Assembly: GCF_019511445.1 (NCBI RefSeq)
Contig: NZ_JAEUAN010000009.1
Span: 1-64,000, forward strand
Source: Aliirhizobium wenxiniae
GTDB taxonomy: Bacteria; Pseudomonadota; Alphaproteobacteria; Rhizobiales; Rhizobiaceae
Length of the DNA stretch: 64,000 nucleotides
Reading direction: 5' to 3'
Part shown: positions 30,887 to 40,900 of the stretch, piece by piece
Numbering within the stretch: position 1 is the first letter of the stretch
Layout of the letters: every line of letters starts with the position of its first letter
The notes under the pieces: generated by a model
Seen by the model: only the letters and a program-made list of their open reading frames with translations
Database searches by the model: none
What the model was told of the DNA's origin: nothing
Program-made: the position numbers and the translations under genes

Positions 30887-31707
30887 CAGACCAGTTCCTC
30901 CATGGCGGTATTATATTGCTCGGCATTCGGCACGCCATGGTGCCAGGACGCCTTGTTTTCCATGAACGAGACGCCCTTGCCCTTGATCGTATTGGCAATG
31001 ATGCAGAGCGGTTTCGAACGGCCGCCCGGCGGTTCGGACAGAGCGTTGACGAGCGCGCCGACATCATGCCCGTCAATCACTTCGACATCCCAGCCGAAGG
31101 CGCGGAACTTGTCGTCAAGCGGATCGAGACCGTTGGTCTCTTCCGTTCCCATGCCCTGCTGCAGCCGGTTGCGGTCGACGATGAGAGTAAACTTGCCGAG
31201 CTTGCGATTGCCCGCACTCATCGCCGCTTCCCAGTTCGAGCCTTCCTGCAACTCTCCGTCGCCGGTCAGCACGAAGGTGCGGTAGTCGCTGCCGGTCAGC
31301 TGCCCGGCGATCGCGATACCGAGCGCCACCGGCAGGCCATGGCCGAGCGGTCCGGTATTGGTTTCCACGCCGGGAAGATAGTTGCGGTTCGGATGGCCGT
31401 TCAGCTTCGACTGCGGCTGCATATAGGTCTTCAGCCATTCTTCCGGATAATAGCCGGCAGCGCAAAGGGCGGTGTAAAGCGCGCCCGTTGCGTGGCCCTT
31501 CGACATGATGAAGCGATCCCGCTCCGGCATATCCGGCTTTTTCGGGTCATACCGCATCACGCCGAAATAGAGCGTCGCGATGATGTCGATCGCCGAAAAA
31601 TCGCCGCCGGGATGTCCGAGCTGGGCATCATGGACCATCGTGAAAGCCCTGCGGCGCATCCACAATGCTTTCTCGCGAATGGTATCGACGAGGTCATTCT
31701 TCAACAT
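30886..31707 (-). CDS. aptA: Transketolase N-terminal subunit, probable apulose-4-phosphate transketolase A
   Basis: This 273-residue protein holds the TPP-binding half of transketolase, with 'AQLGHPGGDFSAIDIIATLY', 'MSKGHATGALYTALCAAGYY', 'LGHGLPVALGIAIAGQL' and the TPP motif 'GDGELQEGSNWEAA'. It overlaps aptB by one base (TGATG type), so both halves should be made in equal amounts. It stands directly after the isomerase gene in the operon. Confidence 0.76.
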   Translation of the reverse strand: MLKNDLVDTIREKALWMRRRAFTMVHDAQLGHPGGDFSAIDIIATLYFGVMRYDPKKPDMPERDRFIMSKGHATGALYTALCAAGYYPEEWLKTYMQPQSKLNGHPNRNYLPGVETNTGPLGHGLPVALGIAIAGQLTGSDYRTFVLTGDGELQEGSNWEAAMSAGNRKLGKFTLIVDRNRLQQGMGTEETNGLDPLDDKFRAFGWDVEVIDGHDVGALVNALSEPPGGRSKPLCIIANTIKGKGVSFMENKASWHHGVPNAEQYNTAMEELV

Positions 31708-31775
31708 GGGTATTGGCCTTTCATTGCCGGACTGGGCCGGACTGGGCCGGACCTGACTGTTGCCGCAAGCGGCGC

Positions 31776-32756
31776 CTACATGGCGCCGAACAGGGCCTTC
31801 TGCGCGATCTTCAACGCGCCGATCGCGTCGTGGCGGCTCTGCGCTTCCTTCAATGCGTCGACATCGAGCGCATCGAGCCCCTTGTCGGCAGCTTTGAGGA
31901 AATCGATCGCGTGATTGGCGGTTGCGACGCTGTCTTCACGGAACGGGAACTGGTCGAGCTGCCACACGCCTTCCCACTTGTTCTTCCGCAGAACATAGAA
32001 GAACTCGAAGAGTTCGATCGGATGCAGGCTGCCGGCGACCAGATCGTCGTCCCAAGAGCGGTAGTTGTCGTTGACGTCCATGCCGAACAGACGGCCATAA
32101 TCGATAGCCAGCTGGGCACCGTCGGCTGCCGATTCACCGCCCATGATGGCGTGGCCGAAATCGAGCAGGATGCCGACATTCGGCAGACCGATCTTCTCGA
32201 TACCGAGAAGCGTGCGGGCAACCGAGCCAAAACTCATCCGCACCCGCGGCTCGCGCGGCTTGTATTCGATGACGAATTTCAGATCCGGGTTTTCGCTGGC
32301 GAGCTGGCCGACGCCATCGAGCGAGTGCTTCCACAGCGTGCCGTAATCGACCTGGAACGGATAATCCCAGCCATCCTGGCCCGGCCACAGCTTGACGTAA
32401 TCGGCGCCGAAATAACGGACCTGATCGCAGGCCTCGGTCACCAGTTCATGGGTGCGGCGACGCACGCCCGCATCCGGATTGGTGAAGGAGCCCTTGACGA
32501 ATTCGCGCGTGTAGATTTCCGGCGTGATGCCGATGACGCCGAGCTTGTTGCGATCGAGCGCCTCTTTGACCTGCGCATTGGAAAAGTCGCCGCCGAAGAA
32601 GGGATAGTTGATATCGACAACCGACAGATCCTTGACCTGGCCGGCCAGATCGATCGCCTCGATGACGCTGCGCGGCGTGCCGTAACCATCCGTCGCGTAA
32701 CGGTCGAGATAGGTTGCGAAATGCCAGATCCCGGCGCCGAAACGTTGTTCAGTCAT
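31776..32756 (-). CDS. apsI: Xylose-isomerase-like TIM barrel protein, probable D-apiose isomerase
   Basis: This 326-residue AP-endonuclease-2/xylose-isomerase-like barrel has candidate metal ligands in 'KFVIEYKPREPRV', 'GILLDFGHAIMGGE', 'FGMDVNDNYRSWDDDLVAG' and 'WQLDQFPFRED'. It lies first in an operon with a split transketolase and an FGGY kinase, opposite a ribose-type importer, as in described D-apiose loci, so isomerisation of D-apiose to apulose is inferred. Another aldose/ketose isomerase is the alternative. GGAGGAAG precedes the start. Confidence 0.7.
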   Translation of the reverse strand: MTEQRFGAGIWHFATYLDRYATDGYGTPRSVIEAIDLAGQVKDLSVVDINYPFFGGDFSNAQVKEALDRNKLGVIGITPEIYTREFVKGSFTNPDAGVRRRTHELVTEACDQVRYFGADYVKLWPGQDGWDYPFQVDYGTLWKHSLDGVGQLASENPDLKFVIEYKPREPRVRMSFGSVARTLLGIEKIGLPNVGILLDFGHAIMGGESAADGAQLAIDYGRLFGMDVNDNYRSWDDDLVAGSLHPIELFEFFYVLRKNKWEGVWQLDQFPFREDSVATANHAIDFLKAADKGLDALDVDALKEAQSRHDAIGALKIAQKALFGAM

Positions 32757-32892
32757 GATGCTTCCTCCGATTATTCCGTGTCGTCATTGTCGGCTTGCGG
32801 CGTGGCTTTGCGCATCCTCAGCGCCAAAGCAGCCCATCCCTCCTCAGGATGGGCATCAGACCGGATCAAAACCCAACAAAAGACTTTTGATT

Positions 32893-32912
32893 ACTTTCGA
32901 TCTCTTTCGTTT
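32893..32912 (-). promoter_or_regulatory. Candidate DeoR-type operator, site 1
   Basis: Read on the - strand the site is AAACGAAAGAGATCGAAAGT, containing a CGAAAG direct repeat at an 11-bp interval. It matches site 2 (33069-33088) at 18 of 20 positions in the opposite orientation. It lies 136 bases upstream of the isomerase start. DeoR regulators often bind CGAAA-type repeats. Confidence 0.6.
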
Positions 32913-33060
32913 GGACATTAGTTGACACACGTCGGCATAACATTCAAGCGCTTTATTGGCACCTCAGCCTGCGAAATGCGCAAAAAACATGCCGCACTGC
33001 AACATAAGCGAGAATAACACCATGTGATCGCCACACAAAAGCGCAGACATCAAAAACATA

Positions 33061-34082
<1,022 letters not shown>

Positions 34083-34094
34083 GACCGCCATCGC

Positions 34095-34124
34095 CACCCG
34101 GGGCGCCACAGGCGGCCCCGGGTG
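34095..34124 (+). terminator. Stem-loop after the binding-protein gene
   Basis: A perfect 10-bp GC-rich stem, CACCCGGGGC / GCCCCGGGTG, has a 10-base loop and is followed by a pyrimidine-rich CCTCTTGCTTT. It is a likely partial terminator or stabiliser that favours binding-protein synthesis over the membrane subunits. Confidence 0.6.
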
Positions 34125-34154
34125 CCTCTTGCTTTAAAAGAAGTGCGGGTACCC

Positions 34155-34772
34155 ATGAAGATCACGACCCTGTTTGTGGCAAGCCTTCTTGCCGCGTCCG
34201 TTTCCGGCTGCAAACTGGTGAAAACCGGCGATGGCGAAGCTGCTGCCGATCCCATCGCCGAGTCCGTCGAGACGACATTCGACGCCAAGCTCGTTCCGGC
34301 CCTGACTGAAAAGGCAGTCGATCTTGCGACGCTGCAAAATGCGATCAAGGGCAGCCTCGACAAGGCGGGCGAAAGCTATGGCACTCGCGTCGGTGGCGCC
34401 GGCGGCGGCTGGAATTTCCCGGTCAAGGGCACAGCCACCGTCCTGGAAGATACTCGCGCCAGCACCAAGGCCGGCGTTGCCGAAATCGACGTCGATGGCG
34501 ACGGAAAGGCCGACGCGACGCTCCAGCTCGGCCCGGTCGTCAAGGGCAGCGCCTTGCGCGACACCACCAACCTTTATGATTTCTCTACATTCCGTGACCA
34601 GATCGAATACGCGAAACTGGGGCGCGCACTGAACGACAAGGCCGTCTCCAAGCTTCCCGCTGCCGATACCGAGCTGAAGGGCAAGAAAGTGGATTTCGTC
34701 GGTGCGGTGGTCATCCGCTCGGCCAGCGAAAAACCGCTGATCACGCCGGTCTCGATCGAGGTCGCGCCATGA
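34155..34772 (+). CDS. DUF2291 family periplasmic lipoprotein
   Basis: This 205-residue protein has a lipoprotein signal ('TTLFVASLLAASVSGC', lipid-attachment Cys about residue 19). The mature part includes 'GTRVGGAGGGWNFPVKGTAT' and ends 'VIRSASEKPLITPVSIEVAP'. DUF2291 proteins occur as extra components in ribose-type ABC importer operons of alphaproteobacteria; their function is not established. It overlaps the ATPase start (ATGA), so it is made in step with the transporter. The ATG at 34155 is preferred over an upstream in-frame start that runs through the hairpin region. Confidence 0.82.
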   Translation: MKITTLFVASLLAASVSGCKLVKTGDGEAAADPIAESVETTFDAKLVPALTEKAVDLATLQNAIKGSLDKAGESYGTRVGGAGGGWNFPVKGTATVLEDTRASTKAGVAEIDVDGDGKADATLQLGPVVKGSALRDTTNLYDFSTFRDQIEYAKLGRALNDKAVSKLPAADTELKGKKVDFVGAVVIRSASEKPLITPVSIEVAP

Positions 34773-36298
34773 CGGAAGCAAATCCCATCGGCCTTTCGAT
34801 CCGCAACGGCTCAAAAATCTATCCCGGCACCCAGGCACTGAAGAATGTCGATTTCGACCTGCGCATGGGGGCGGTCAACGTTCTCGTCGGTGAAAACGGC
34901 GCCGGAAAATCGACGCTGATGAAGATCATCGCCGGCGTCGAGCAGCTGAACGGCGGCACGATCGAAATAGACGGCCAGCAGGTCGTCTTTGCCGACAAGA
35001 CGGATGCCGCAAAACATGGCGTCGGCATCGTGTTTCAGGAACTCAACCTGTTCCCCAACCTCACCGTCGCGGAAAACATCTTCGTCGGTCACGAAAAGAC
35101 GCGCGCCGGAATCCATATCGACAGCCAGGCGCAGAGATCGGCTGCCGCAGCGCTGATGAAGCGTCTCGAACAGAATATCGACCCGGATACGCCGCTTGGA
35201 AACCTGCGGATCGGCCAGCAGCAGATCGTCGAGATTGCCAAGGCTCTGGCCGAAAATGCACGGATCCTGATCCTCGACGAACCGACCTCGGCGCTTTCGG
35301 CAGCAGAGGTGGAAGTGCTGTTCCGAGTGATCAACGACCTGAGGAAACAGGGCGTCGGCATCGTCTATATTTCCCACCGGCTGGAAGAGCTGATCCGCAT
35401 CGGCGACTATATCACCGTTCTGCGCGACGGCGCGATCACCGGATCGCGTTCGATGCAGGGAGTCGATATTCCCTGGATCGTCGCCAACATGATCGGCAGC
35501 GCCTCGAAGGAATTTCCGAAGACCGGCGACCACGAACTCGGCCAGGAAGTCTTCCGCGTCGATAACGTCTGCCTTCCGAGCCCGGCCGGCGGTTATGCCG
35601 TCGATCACATGTCGCTTTCCGTCCGCGAGGGCGAGATAGTCGGGCTTTATGGCCTGATGGGCGCAGGCCGTTCGGAGCTTCTCGAATGCATCATGGCGCA
35701 GCACCCGAATTCCTCGGGCCAGATTTTCATCGGCGGCAAGCCGGTGAAGGAGAAAAGTGTGTCCGGCCGCATCCGCCGCGGTCTGGCGCTGATCCCGGAA
35801 GATCGCAAGCGTGACGGTCTCGTGCAGATCATGACGATCCGCGAAAACCTGACCATGTCGTCGCTTTATGATTTCACCCGCGGCTTTCACCTGTCGCTGA
35901 AGGCCGAAGCCGCCAAAGCGGCGGAATTCGTCAAGCGCATGGCGATCAAGATCGCCAGCCTCGAACACCCGGTCTCCAGCCTTTCCGGCGGCAACCAGCA
36001 GAAAGTCGTCATCGGCAAGGCGCTGATGACAAAGCCGAAAATCCTGCTGATGGACGAACCGTCACGCGGCATCGATATCGGCGCCAAGGCGGAGATCTTT
36101 CGCACCATGCGCCGGCTTGCCGCCGATGGCCTCGGCATTCTCTTCGTAACATCCGATCTGGAAGAAGTTCTCGCCCTTTCCGATCGCGTACTCGTCATGG
36201 CGAATGGACGGCTGACCGGGCAATTCCCGGCCGGCGCGAGCGCTGCGGAGGTCATTTCCGCGGCAACCCCAAATCTGAACAGGGTTGAAACACAATGA
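34769..36298 (+). CDS. Sugar ABC transporter ATP-binding protein, two ABC domains
   Basis: This 509-residue RbsA-type protein has Walker A 'GENGAGKST' near residue 45 and Walker B 'ILILDEPTSALSAAE' in domain 1. Domain 2 has a degenerate P-loop 'GLMGAGRSE', 'LSGGNQQKVVIGKAL' and 'ILLMDEPSRGIDIGAK'. It powers the importer with the downstream permease, with which it overlaps (ATGA, 36295-36298). Confidence 0.92.
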   Translation: MTEANPIGLSIRNGSKIYPGTQALKNVDFDLRMGAVNVLVGENGAGKSTLMKIIAGVEQLNGGTIEIDGQQVVFADKTDAAKHGVGIVFQELNLFPNLTVAENIFVGHEKTRAGIHIDSQAQRSAAAALMKRLEQNIDPDTPLGNLRIGQQQIVEIAKALAENARILILDEPTSALSAAEVEVLFRVINDLRKQGVGIVYISHRLEELIRIGDYITVLRDGAITGSRSMQGVDIPWIVANMIGSASKEFPKTGDHELGQEVFRVDNVCLPSPAGGYAVDHMSLSVREGEIVGLYGLMGAGRSELLECIMAQHPNSSGQIFIGGKPVKEKSVSGRIRRGLALIPEDRKRDGLVQIMTIRENLTMSSLYDFTRGFHLSLKAEAAKAAEFVKRMAIKIASLEHPVSSLSGGNQQKVVIGKALMTKPKILLMDEPSRGIDIGAKAEIFRTMRRLAADGLGILFVTSDLEEVLALSDRVLVMANGRLTGQFPAGASAAEVISAATPNLNRVETQ

Positions 36299-37377
36299 GC
36301 AGCATCGACGCCTCGGGCAACGCCAAGACCGTAATCGGCGGTCACAAATCCAGAACATCGGCGCTTCTGCTGCTTCTGCACATGCGCACCTTCGTGGCGC
36401 TGATCCTGGTCTTCACCTTCTTCGCCATCGCGGCACCGAACTTCCTGACGACAGGCAACATGCTGATCATCTCCAAGCATGTGGCGCTGAACGCCATCCT
36501 GGCGATCGGCATGACATTCGTCATCATCGCCGGCGGCATCGATCTTTCGGTCGGCTCGATCGTCGGGCTGTGCGCCATGGTGGCAGGATATCTGGTTCTC
36601 TACGGCATCGATCTCGGCTTTGTCGGTGTCGCCTACAGCGTCCAGTTCAACACGATCGAGATCTGCCTCATCGTGCTCGTCGTCGGCATATTCATAGGCT
36701 GGATAAACGGGATGCTGATAACAAAGCTGAATGTCGCGCCCTTCATCGCGACGCTCGGCATCCTCTATGTCGCCCGCGGCTCGGCACTTCTCTTCTCCGA
36801 AGGCCGGACCTTTCCGAATCTTTCGGGCAATCCGGAATACGGTTCGGACACGTTCCGGGTCATTGGCTCCGGCACATTCCTCGGCCTGCCCGTCTCCGTC
36901 TGGATCATGGTCGTGGTCGCATTGGGAGCCGCCTATCTCGCGACGCGCACGCCGCTTGGCCGGCATATCTATGCCGTCGGCGGCAACGAGCGCGGGGCTG
37001 CACTCTCCGGTGTCAATGTCGACCGCACCAAACTGTTCGTCTACATGTTTTCCGGGCTTTGCGCGGCACTCGTCGGCCTGATCATCTCGTCACAGCTGCA
37101 GGCCAGCCATCCGGCGACCGGCGAGACATTTGAACTCAATGCCATTGCCGCAGCGGTCCTGGGCGGTACATCCATGTCCGGTGGACGCGGCCGCATCGCC
37201 GGCACCATTGTCGGCGCATTCGTGATCGGCATTCTTGCGGACGGACTGATCATGATGGGCGTTTCGTCCTTCTGGCAGACCGTGATCAAAGGCCTCGTCA
37301 TCATAGCCGCCGTGGTCGTCGATCAGGTGCAGCAGAAGCTGCAGGCCCGTGTCGTGCTACAGCAGAACGCGAATTGA
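36295..37377 (+). CDS. Sugar ABC transporter permease (RbsC type)
   Basis: This 360-residue membrane protein has about nine helices and family segments 'GMTFVIIAGGIDLSVGSIVG', 'FIATLGILYVARGSALLFS' and 'IAAAVLGGTSMSGGRGRIAG'. It completes the binding-protein/lipoprotein/ATPase/permease operon. The regulator gene follows 94 bases later on the same strand. Confidence 0.92.
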   Translation: MSSIDASGNAKTVIGGHKSRTSALLLLLHMRTFVALILVFTFFAIAAPNFLTTGNMLIISKHVALNAILAIGMTFVIIAGGIDLSVGSIVGLCAMVAGYLVLYGIDLGFVGVAYSVQFNTIEICLIVLVVGIFIGWINGMLITKLNVAPFIATLGILYVARGSALLFSEGRTFPNLSGNPEYGSDTFRVIGSGTFLGLPVSVWIMVVVALGAAYLATRTPLGRHIYAVGGNERGAALSGVNVDRTKLFVYMFSGLCAALVGLIISSQLQASHPATGETFELNAIAAAVLGGTSMSGGRGRIAGTIVGAFVIGILADGLIMMGVSSFWQTVIKGLVIIAAVVVDQVQQKLQARVVLQQNAN

Positions 37378-37430
37378 GGATTTAAAGCGCAAGGCTGTTC
37401 CTGTAATGATCCCATAAAAGAGAGTCGAAT

Positions 37431-37450
37431 AGTTTCGATTGTTTGCGGTT
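37431..37450 (+). promoter_or_regulatory. Possible third DeoR-type site before the regulator gene
   Basis: AGTTTCGATTGTTTGCGGTT matches 14 of 20 positions of the + strand form of site 1 (ACTTTCGATCTCTTTCGTTT). It lies 22 bases before the regulator start and would allow autoregulation. It is weaker than the other two sites. Confidence 0.35.
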
Positions 37451-37471
37451 CAAGGATTTAGGCAGGCCGGA

Positions 37472-38281
37472 ATGGAAGCGAAAGAAGAGCAGGATGCTTC
37501 GGAGTCGATGATCGGCCTGCTGTCCGAGCCGAGACGACGCCGTATCCTCGAATGGCTTCAGGAAGAAGGGTCGGCGCGGGTGAGAGATCTCGCCGGCGCC
37601 TTCCGCGTGTCGGAAGCGACGATCAGGCAGGACCTTGAGCGGCTGGAAAGCGAAGGCTTCATCACCCGCGAACATGGCGGCGCCTATCTCAACACCGCAG
37701 CCCCCGCAACCGGCACGATGACGCTCCACCATCAGGAGAACATGGACAAGAAGCGCCGCATCGGCGCGCTTGCCGCAAGCCTGGTCAAGGACGGCGAGAC
37801 GCTGATCCTCGACGCGGGCACAACGACGACGGAAATCGCAACCCGGCTGACCAACCGGCGCGACCTGACCCTGATCACCAACGCGCTGAACATCGCCATT
37901 ATCTTAGGCTCGGTGCCGACCTTTGCGGTGCATATGCCGGGCGGGCAGTTCAAATCGCCGACGCTGTCGCTCTCGGGCGACAAGTCGGTCGAGTATTTCC
38001 GCAACATCTTCGCCGGAAAACTGTTTCTCGCCACTGCCGGCGTGGCGCTCGATGCGGGCCTCACCTATCCGAGCTTTGCCGACTTGCAGCTCAAGGAAGC
38101 GATGATCAAGGCCGCGGCGCATGTCTATCTCGTCGCTGATAGCACCAAGATCAACCGCTCGTCCTTCACCCGCCTCGGATCGCTGGACGTGATCAATTCC
38201 TTCATCACCGATGACGGGATTTCCGACCGGGATGCGAAAGAGTTCGAGAAGCGCGGGATCGAGGTTCTGATAGCAAAATAA
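37472..38281 (+). CDS. DeoR-family transcriptional regulator
   Basis: This 269-residue regulator has an N-terminal DeoR helix-turn-helix ('RRRILEWLQEEGSARVRDLA', then 'FRVSEATIRQDLERLESEG') and a sugar-phosphate isomerase-like effector domain with 'LILDAGTTTTEIATRL', 'TNALNIAIIL' and 'LVADSTKINRSSFTRLG'. Family members sense phosphorylated sugars, so apulose 4-phosphate or a related ester is a plausible inducer. It is the last gene of the importer cluster. The ATG at 37472 is chosen over an in-frame TTG at 37439. Confidence 0.88.
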   Translation: MEAKEEQDASESMIGLLSEPRRRRILEWLQEEGSARVRDLAGAFRVSEATIRQDLERLESEGFITREHGGAYLNTAAPATGTMTLHHQENMDKKRRIGALAASLVKDGETLILDAGTTTTEIATRLTNRRDLTLITNALNIAIILGSVPTFAVHMPGGQFKSPTLSLSGDKSVEYFRNIFAGKLFLATAGVALDAGLTYPSFADLQLKEAMIKAAAHVYLVADSTKINRSSFTRLGSLDVINSFITDDGISDRDAKEFEKRGIEVLIAK

Positions 38282-38383
38282 AGCGCATCTTCCGGCGACT
38301 GCGCAATATTTTCATCCCTATCGGAGTTTTCCGAGCGCGTTTACCTGTTGCAATTCAAGCGTCTGTTGAAATAAACTTGGCCC

Positions 38384-38523
38384 GTTCTCAGGGCGGGGTG
38401 TAACTCCCCACCGGCGGTATCGGGGTTTCCCCCGGAGCCCGCGAGCGCTTCCTTGAAAAAGGAAGGTCAGCAGATCCGGTGAGATGCCGGAGCCGACGGT
38501 TATAGTCCGGATGGAAGAGACCA
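38384..38523 (+). promoter_or_regulatory. FMN riboswitch (RFN element) upstream of ribB
   Basis: The sequence starts TTCTCAGGGCGGGGTGTAAC, then TCCCCACCGGCGGTAT, GAGCCCGCGAGCG, a lysed hairpin, GTCAGCAGATCCGGTGAGAT, GCCGGAGCCGACGGTTATAG and TCCGGATGGAAGAGACC. These are all the conserved RFN segments in order. It lies 115 bases before ribB and should repress it when FMN is plentiful. The region between 38282 and 38380 shows no gene. Confidence 0.97.
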
Positions 38524-38638
38524 ACCCGCGGCGGCCTTTGACCGGGCTGCCCGTGGCGCTTGTTCGCCCAAGGGATAGTTTTGTCGGTGATAAGCCGATG
38601 CAACAGCCTTAACCGGCTTAACCCTTGAAAGACTTGAA

Positions 38639-39271
38639 ATGACGATTTCCAGAATTGAAGACGCAATCGAAGCTTTTTCCCGCGGGGAAATGGTTGTGGT
38701 TGTCGATGACGAGGATCGCGAAAACGAAGGCGATCTGATCTTTGCCGCGGAAGATGCGACAAACGAAAAGATCGCGTTCATGATGAACAAGGCCCGTGGC
38801 CTGATCTGCATCGCCATGGACCACAATCGCATTGACGAACTCGAACTGCCCCTCATGGTGCCGAACAATACGGAATCGATGAAGACCGCCTTCACCGTGT
38901 CCGTCGATTACATTCCCGGCACCACGACCGGCATTTCGGCCGCCGACCGGGCCGCGACCGTCAAGGCGCTTGTCGACCCAACCGTCCGCCCTGCCGATTT
39001 TGCCCGCCCCGGCCATATCTTCCCCTTGCGGGCAAATCCGGAAGGCGTTCTCGGTCGCACCGGTCACACGGAAGCGGCAGTCGATCTATGCAAATTGGCA
39101 GGAAAATCCCCGGCAGGCGTCATCTGCGAGATCTCCAATGATGACGGCACCATGGCCCGGCTTCCCGATCTCGAGATCTTTGCCGAGCAGAACGGCCTGC
39201 TTGTCATCACCATTGAGGACCTCGTTCGATATTTAAACGACGCGAAGACCGGAGCGCTGGCCGCAGCCTGA
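38639..39271 (+). CDS. ribB: 3,4-dihydroxy-2-butanone-4-phosphate synthase RibB
   Basis: This 210-residue RibB has only the DHBP synthase domain (no GTP cyclohydrolase II fusion). The metal and substrate loop '[17 protein letters not shown]' is at residues 22-38, and '[17 protein letters not shown]' carries the second metal His. It converts ribulose 5-phosphate to the four-carbon unit of riboflavin. It stands alone behind an FMN riboswitch, a common arrangement for a supplementary ribB. Confidence 0.96.
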   Translation: MTISRIEDAIEAFSRGEMVVVVDDEDRENEGDLIFAAEDATNEKIAFMMNKARGLICIAMDHNRIDELELPLMVPNNTESMKTAFTVSVDYIPGTTTGISAADRAATVKALVDPTVRPADFARPGHIFPLRANPEGVLGRTGHTEAAVDLCKLAGKSPAGVICEISNDDGTMARLPDLEIFAEQNGLLVITIEDLVRYLNDAKTGALAAA

Positions 39272-39296
39272 CAGGCTCTGCGCATTCGACAAAGTT

Positions 39297-39328
39297 ACGG
39301 CGAGCCTCACCGACTCGCCGTTTTTATT
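39297..39328 (+). terminator. Rho-independent terminator of ribB
   Basis: ACGGCGAG / CTCGCCGT form a perfect 8-bp stem with a 9-base loop, followed by TTTTTATTT. The T-run overlaps the stop codon of the convergent kinase gene. Confidence 0.9.
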
Positions 39329-40649
39329 TGTGCTCCAAAGGCAGGATGATCCGCGCCACAAGCCCATTGGGTTTTCGATCCAGCAGAGCAAGTTTTCCAT
39401 GATGCGCCTGGACAATCTCGGCAACGATCGAAAGGCCGAGGCCAAACCCGGTTTCGGTGTCCTGGCGCGCCGTATCCACCTTGAAGAAGGGTTCGAGTAC
39501 ACGCGTGCGATATTGCTCGGGAATACCCGGCCCGTCATCACTGATGTCGATGATCGCCTGACCATCGATGACACGAAGCTCGACATTCACATGCGTGCCG
39601 AACTTTGTCGCGTTTTCGCAGAGATTAGTGATCGCACGCGTCAGCGCCAGAGGCTTGAAGTTGGTGACCATCCGCGCCGGGCCATCATACTGCATGTCAT
39701 GCCCCATGTCTGCGAATTCGTCACACGTCGTCTGCAGTACGGAGGCAAGATCCGCGCGTTGCGAGACTTCCCGCTGGTAATTGTCGCGGAGGTAACCGAG
39801 GCTCTCCTTCAGCAGCCTGTCGATACGCTCGATATCTCCCAGCAACGCCTCCCTGACCTCATCCTCCTTCACCCGTTCGGCCCGCAGCCGCAGGCGCGTC
39901 AGCGGCGTCCTCAGGTCGTGGCTGATTCCGCGCAGCATCCGCGTCCGGGATTCCACCATAGTCGATATCCGCCGCTGCATGCCGTTCAGCGCGCGCGCGA
40001 GTGTCACGATCTCGACTGTCCCTTGTTCTTCGAAAATTGCCGGACCGAATGAAATATCCGCCTTCATTGCAGCCGAAGCGATACGTCGCAGCGGACTGGT
40101 GAGCGCCCTGACCGCGAAGATGGAAAACAGGATGATAAGCGTGACCGTCGCCACCAGATAATTCGAGCCGAATATCAGTGCATCGTTACGAAGAAAGCTT
40201 TCCGGCAGTTCCATGACGAGAATTCTCTCGTCATCGATCTTGGCTGCCAGGATGCGTTTACCGTCGACGAACGTTCTCCAGCCTCCGAATGGGACAGGAT
40301 AATTCTCCGGCGGAATCAGCCGGTCGATTGCAATCTGGAGAAACGGCTCGTCGGGGGAGTATGTGGTGAAGCGCTCCGAATACGAGAGCGGCTGCAGCAC
40401 CAAACGCAAGCCTTCGCGATTGGCAGCGGCAAGGATCACCTCTCTTTCGGCATCAGAAGCCGATCTGAGCACCGAGGCGATTGCCGACACCTCTGCCGAC
40501 AAGCTTTCCATGTCAGGCGCGCCGTATTGTTCCCTGACCCAGCTTTCCAGTGTCGAACCGATGATGAAAGCGATGACAAGGCAGGCGAAAATGACTGCGG
40601 TGATCTGGCCGTGAATGGTTGAAAACAGCTGGGAAATCCGAAATCCCAA
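39324..40649 (-). CDS. Two-component sensor histidine kinase
   Basis: This 441-residue kinase has membrane helix 1 (about residues 16-35), a periplasmic sensor of about 120 residues, helix 2 (about 160-182), a HAMP linker, the phosphorylated-His box 'RGISHDLRTPLTRLRLR' (about residues 239-255), and ATPase boxes 'NLCENATKF', 'DDGPGIP' and 'GFGLGLSIV'. The start is TTG with AGGGGGG just upstream; later ATGs would remove helix 1. Its likely partner, an OmpR-type regulator, is at 41841-42563, separated by a divergently read outer-membrane protein gene. The signal is unknown. Confidence 0.9.
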   Translation of the reverse strand: MGFRISQLFSTIHGQITAVIFACLVIAFIIGSTLESWVREQYGAPDMESLSAEVSAIASVLRSASDAEREVILAAANREGLRLVLQPLSYSERFTTYSPDEPFLQIAIDRLIPPENYPVPFGGWRTFVDGKRILAAKIDDERILVMELPESFLRNDALIFGSNYLVATVTLIILFSIFAVRALTSPLRRIASAAMKADISFGPAIFEEQGTVEIVTLARALNGMQRRISTMVESRTRMLRGISHDLRTPLTRLRLRAERVKEDEVREALLGDIERIDRLLKESLGYLRDNYQREVSQRADLASVLQTTCDEFADMGHDMQYDGPARMVTNFKPLALTRAITNLCENATKFGTHVNVELRVIDGQAIIDISDDGPGIPEQYRTRVLEPFFKVDTARQDTETGFGLGLSIVAEIVQAHHGKLALLDRKPNGLVARIILPLEHK

Positions 40650-40747
40650 AGCGCCCCCCTGGGCAGTTATGCCCGATGAAAACCGTGATACGGCCTCTGT
40701 CGCAAGTCCGTCTCCAGTCAGGATAGTGCCTGAGATCCAAAAACGAC

Positions 40748-40800
40748 ATTAAGTTTTGTGTCGAACCCCTTGCACCCCTTGTCCGCAACAAACCGTAACA
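40748..40800 (+). promoter_or_regulatory. Candidate response-regulator site before the MipA/OmpV gene
   Basis: GCAACAAACCGTAACA (40785-40800) contains CAACA and TAACA spaced 10 bp apart, as OmpR-family dimers prefer. A near-identical motif is at 42734-42749. ATTAAGTTTTGT at 40748-40759 also recurs exactly at 42632-42643. These shared motifs lie in the gap between kinase and outer-membrane protein genes. Confidence 0.5.
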
Positions 40801-40900
40801 CAAAGACATGCTGCGCCAACGCCATCCATGACAGGACAAATGTGTTGCACACACGGCTCGCCTTTCGGGGGCCTGCCCGTGTCAAATCACTGGAGCACCC

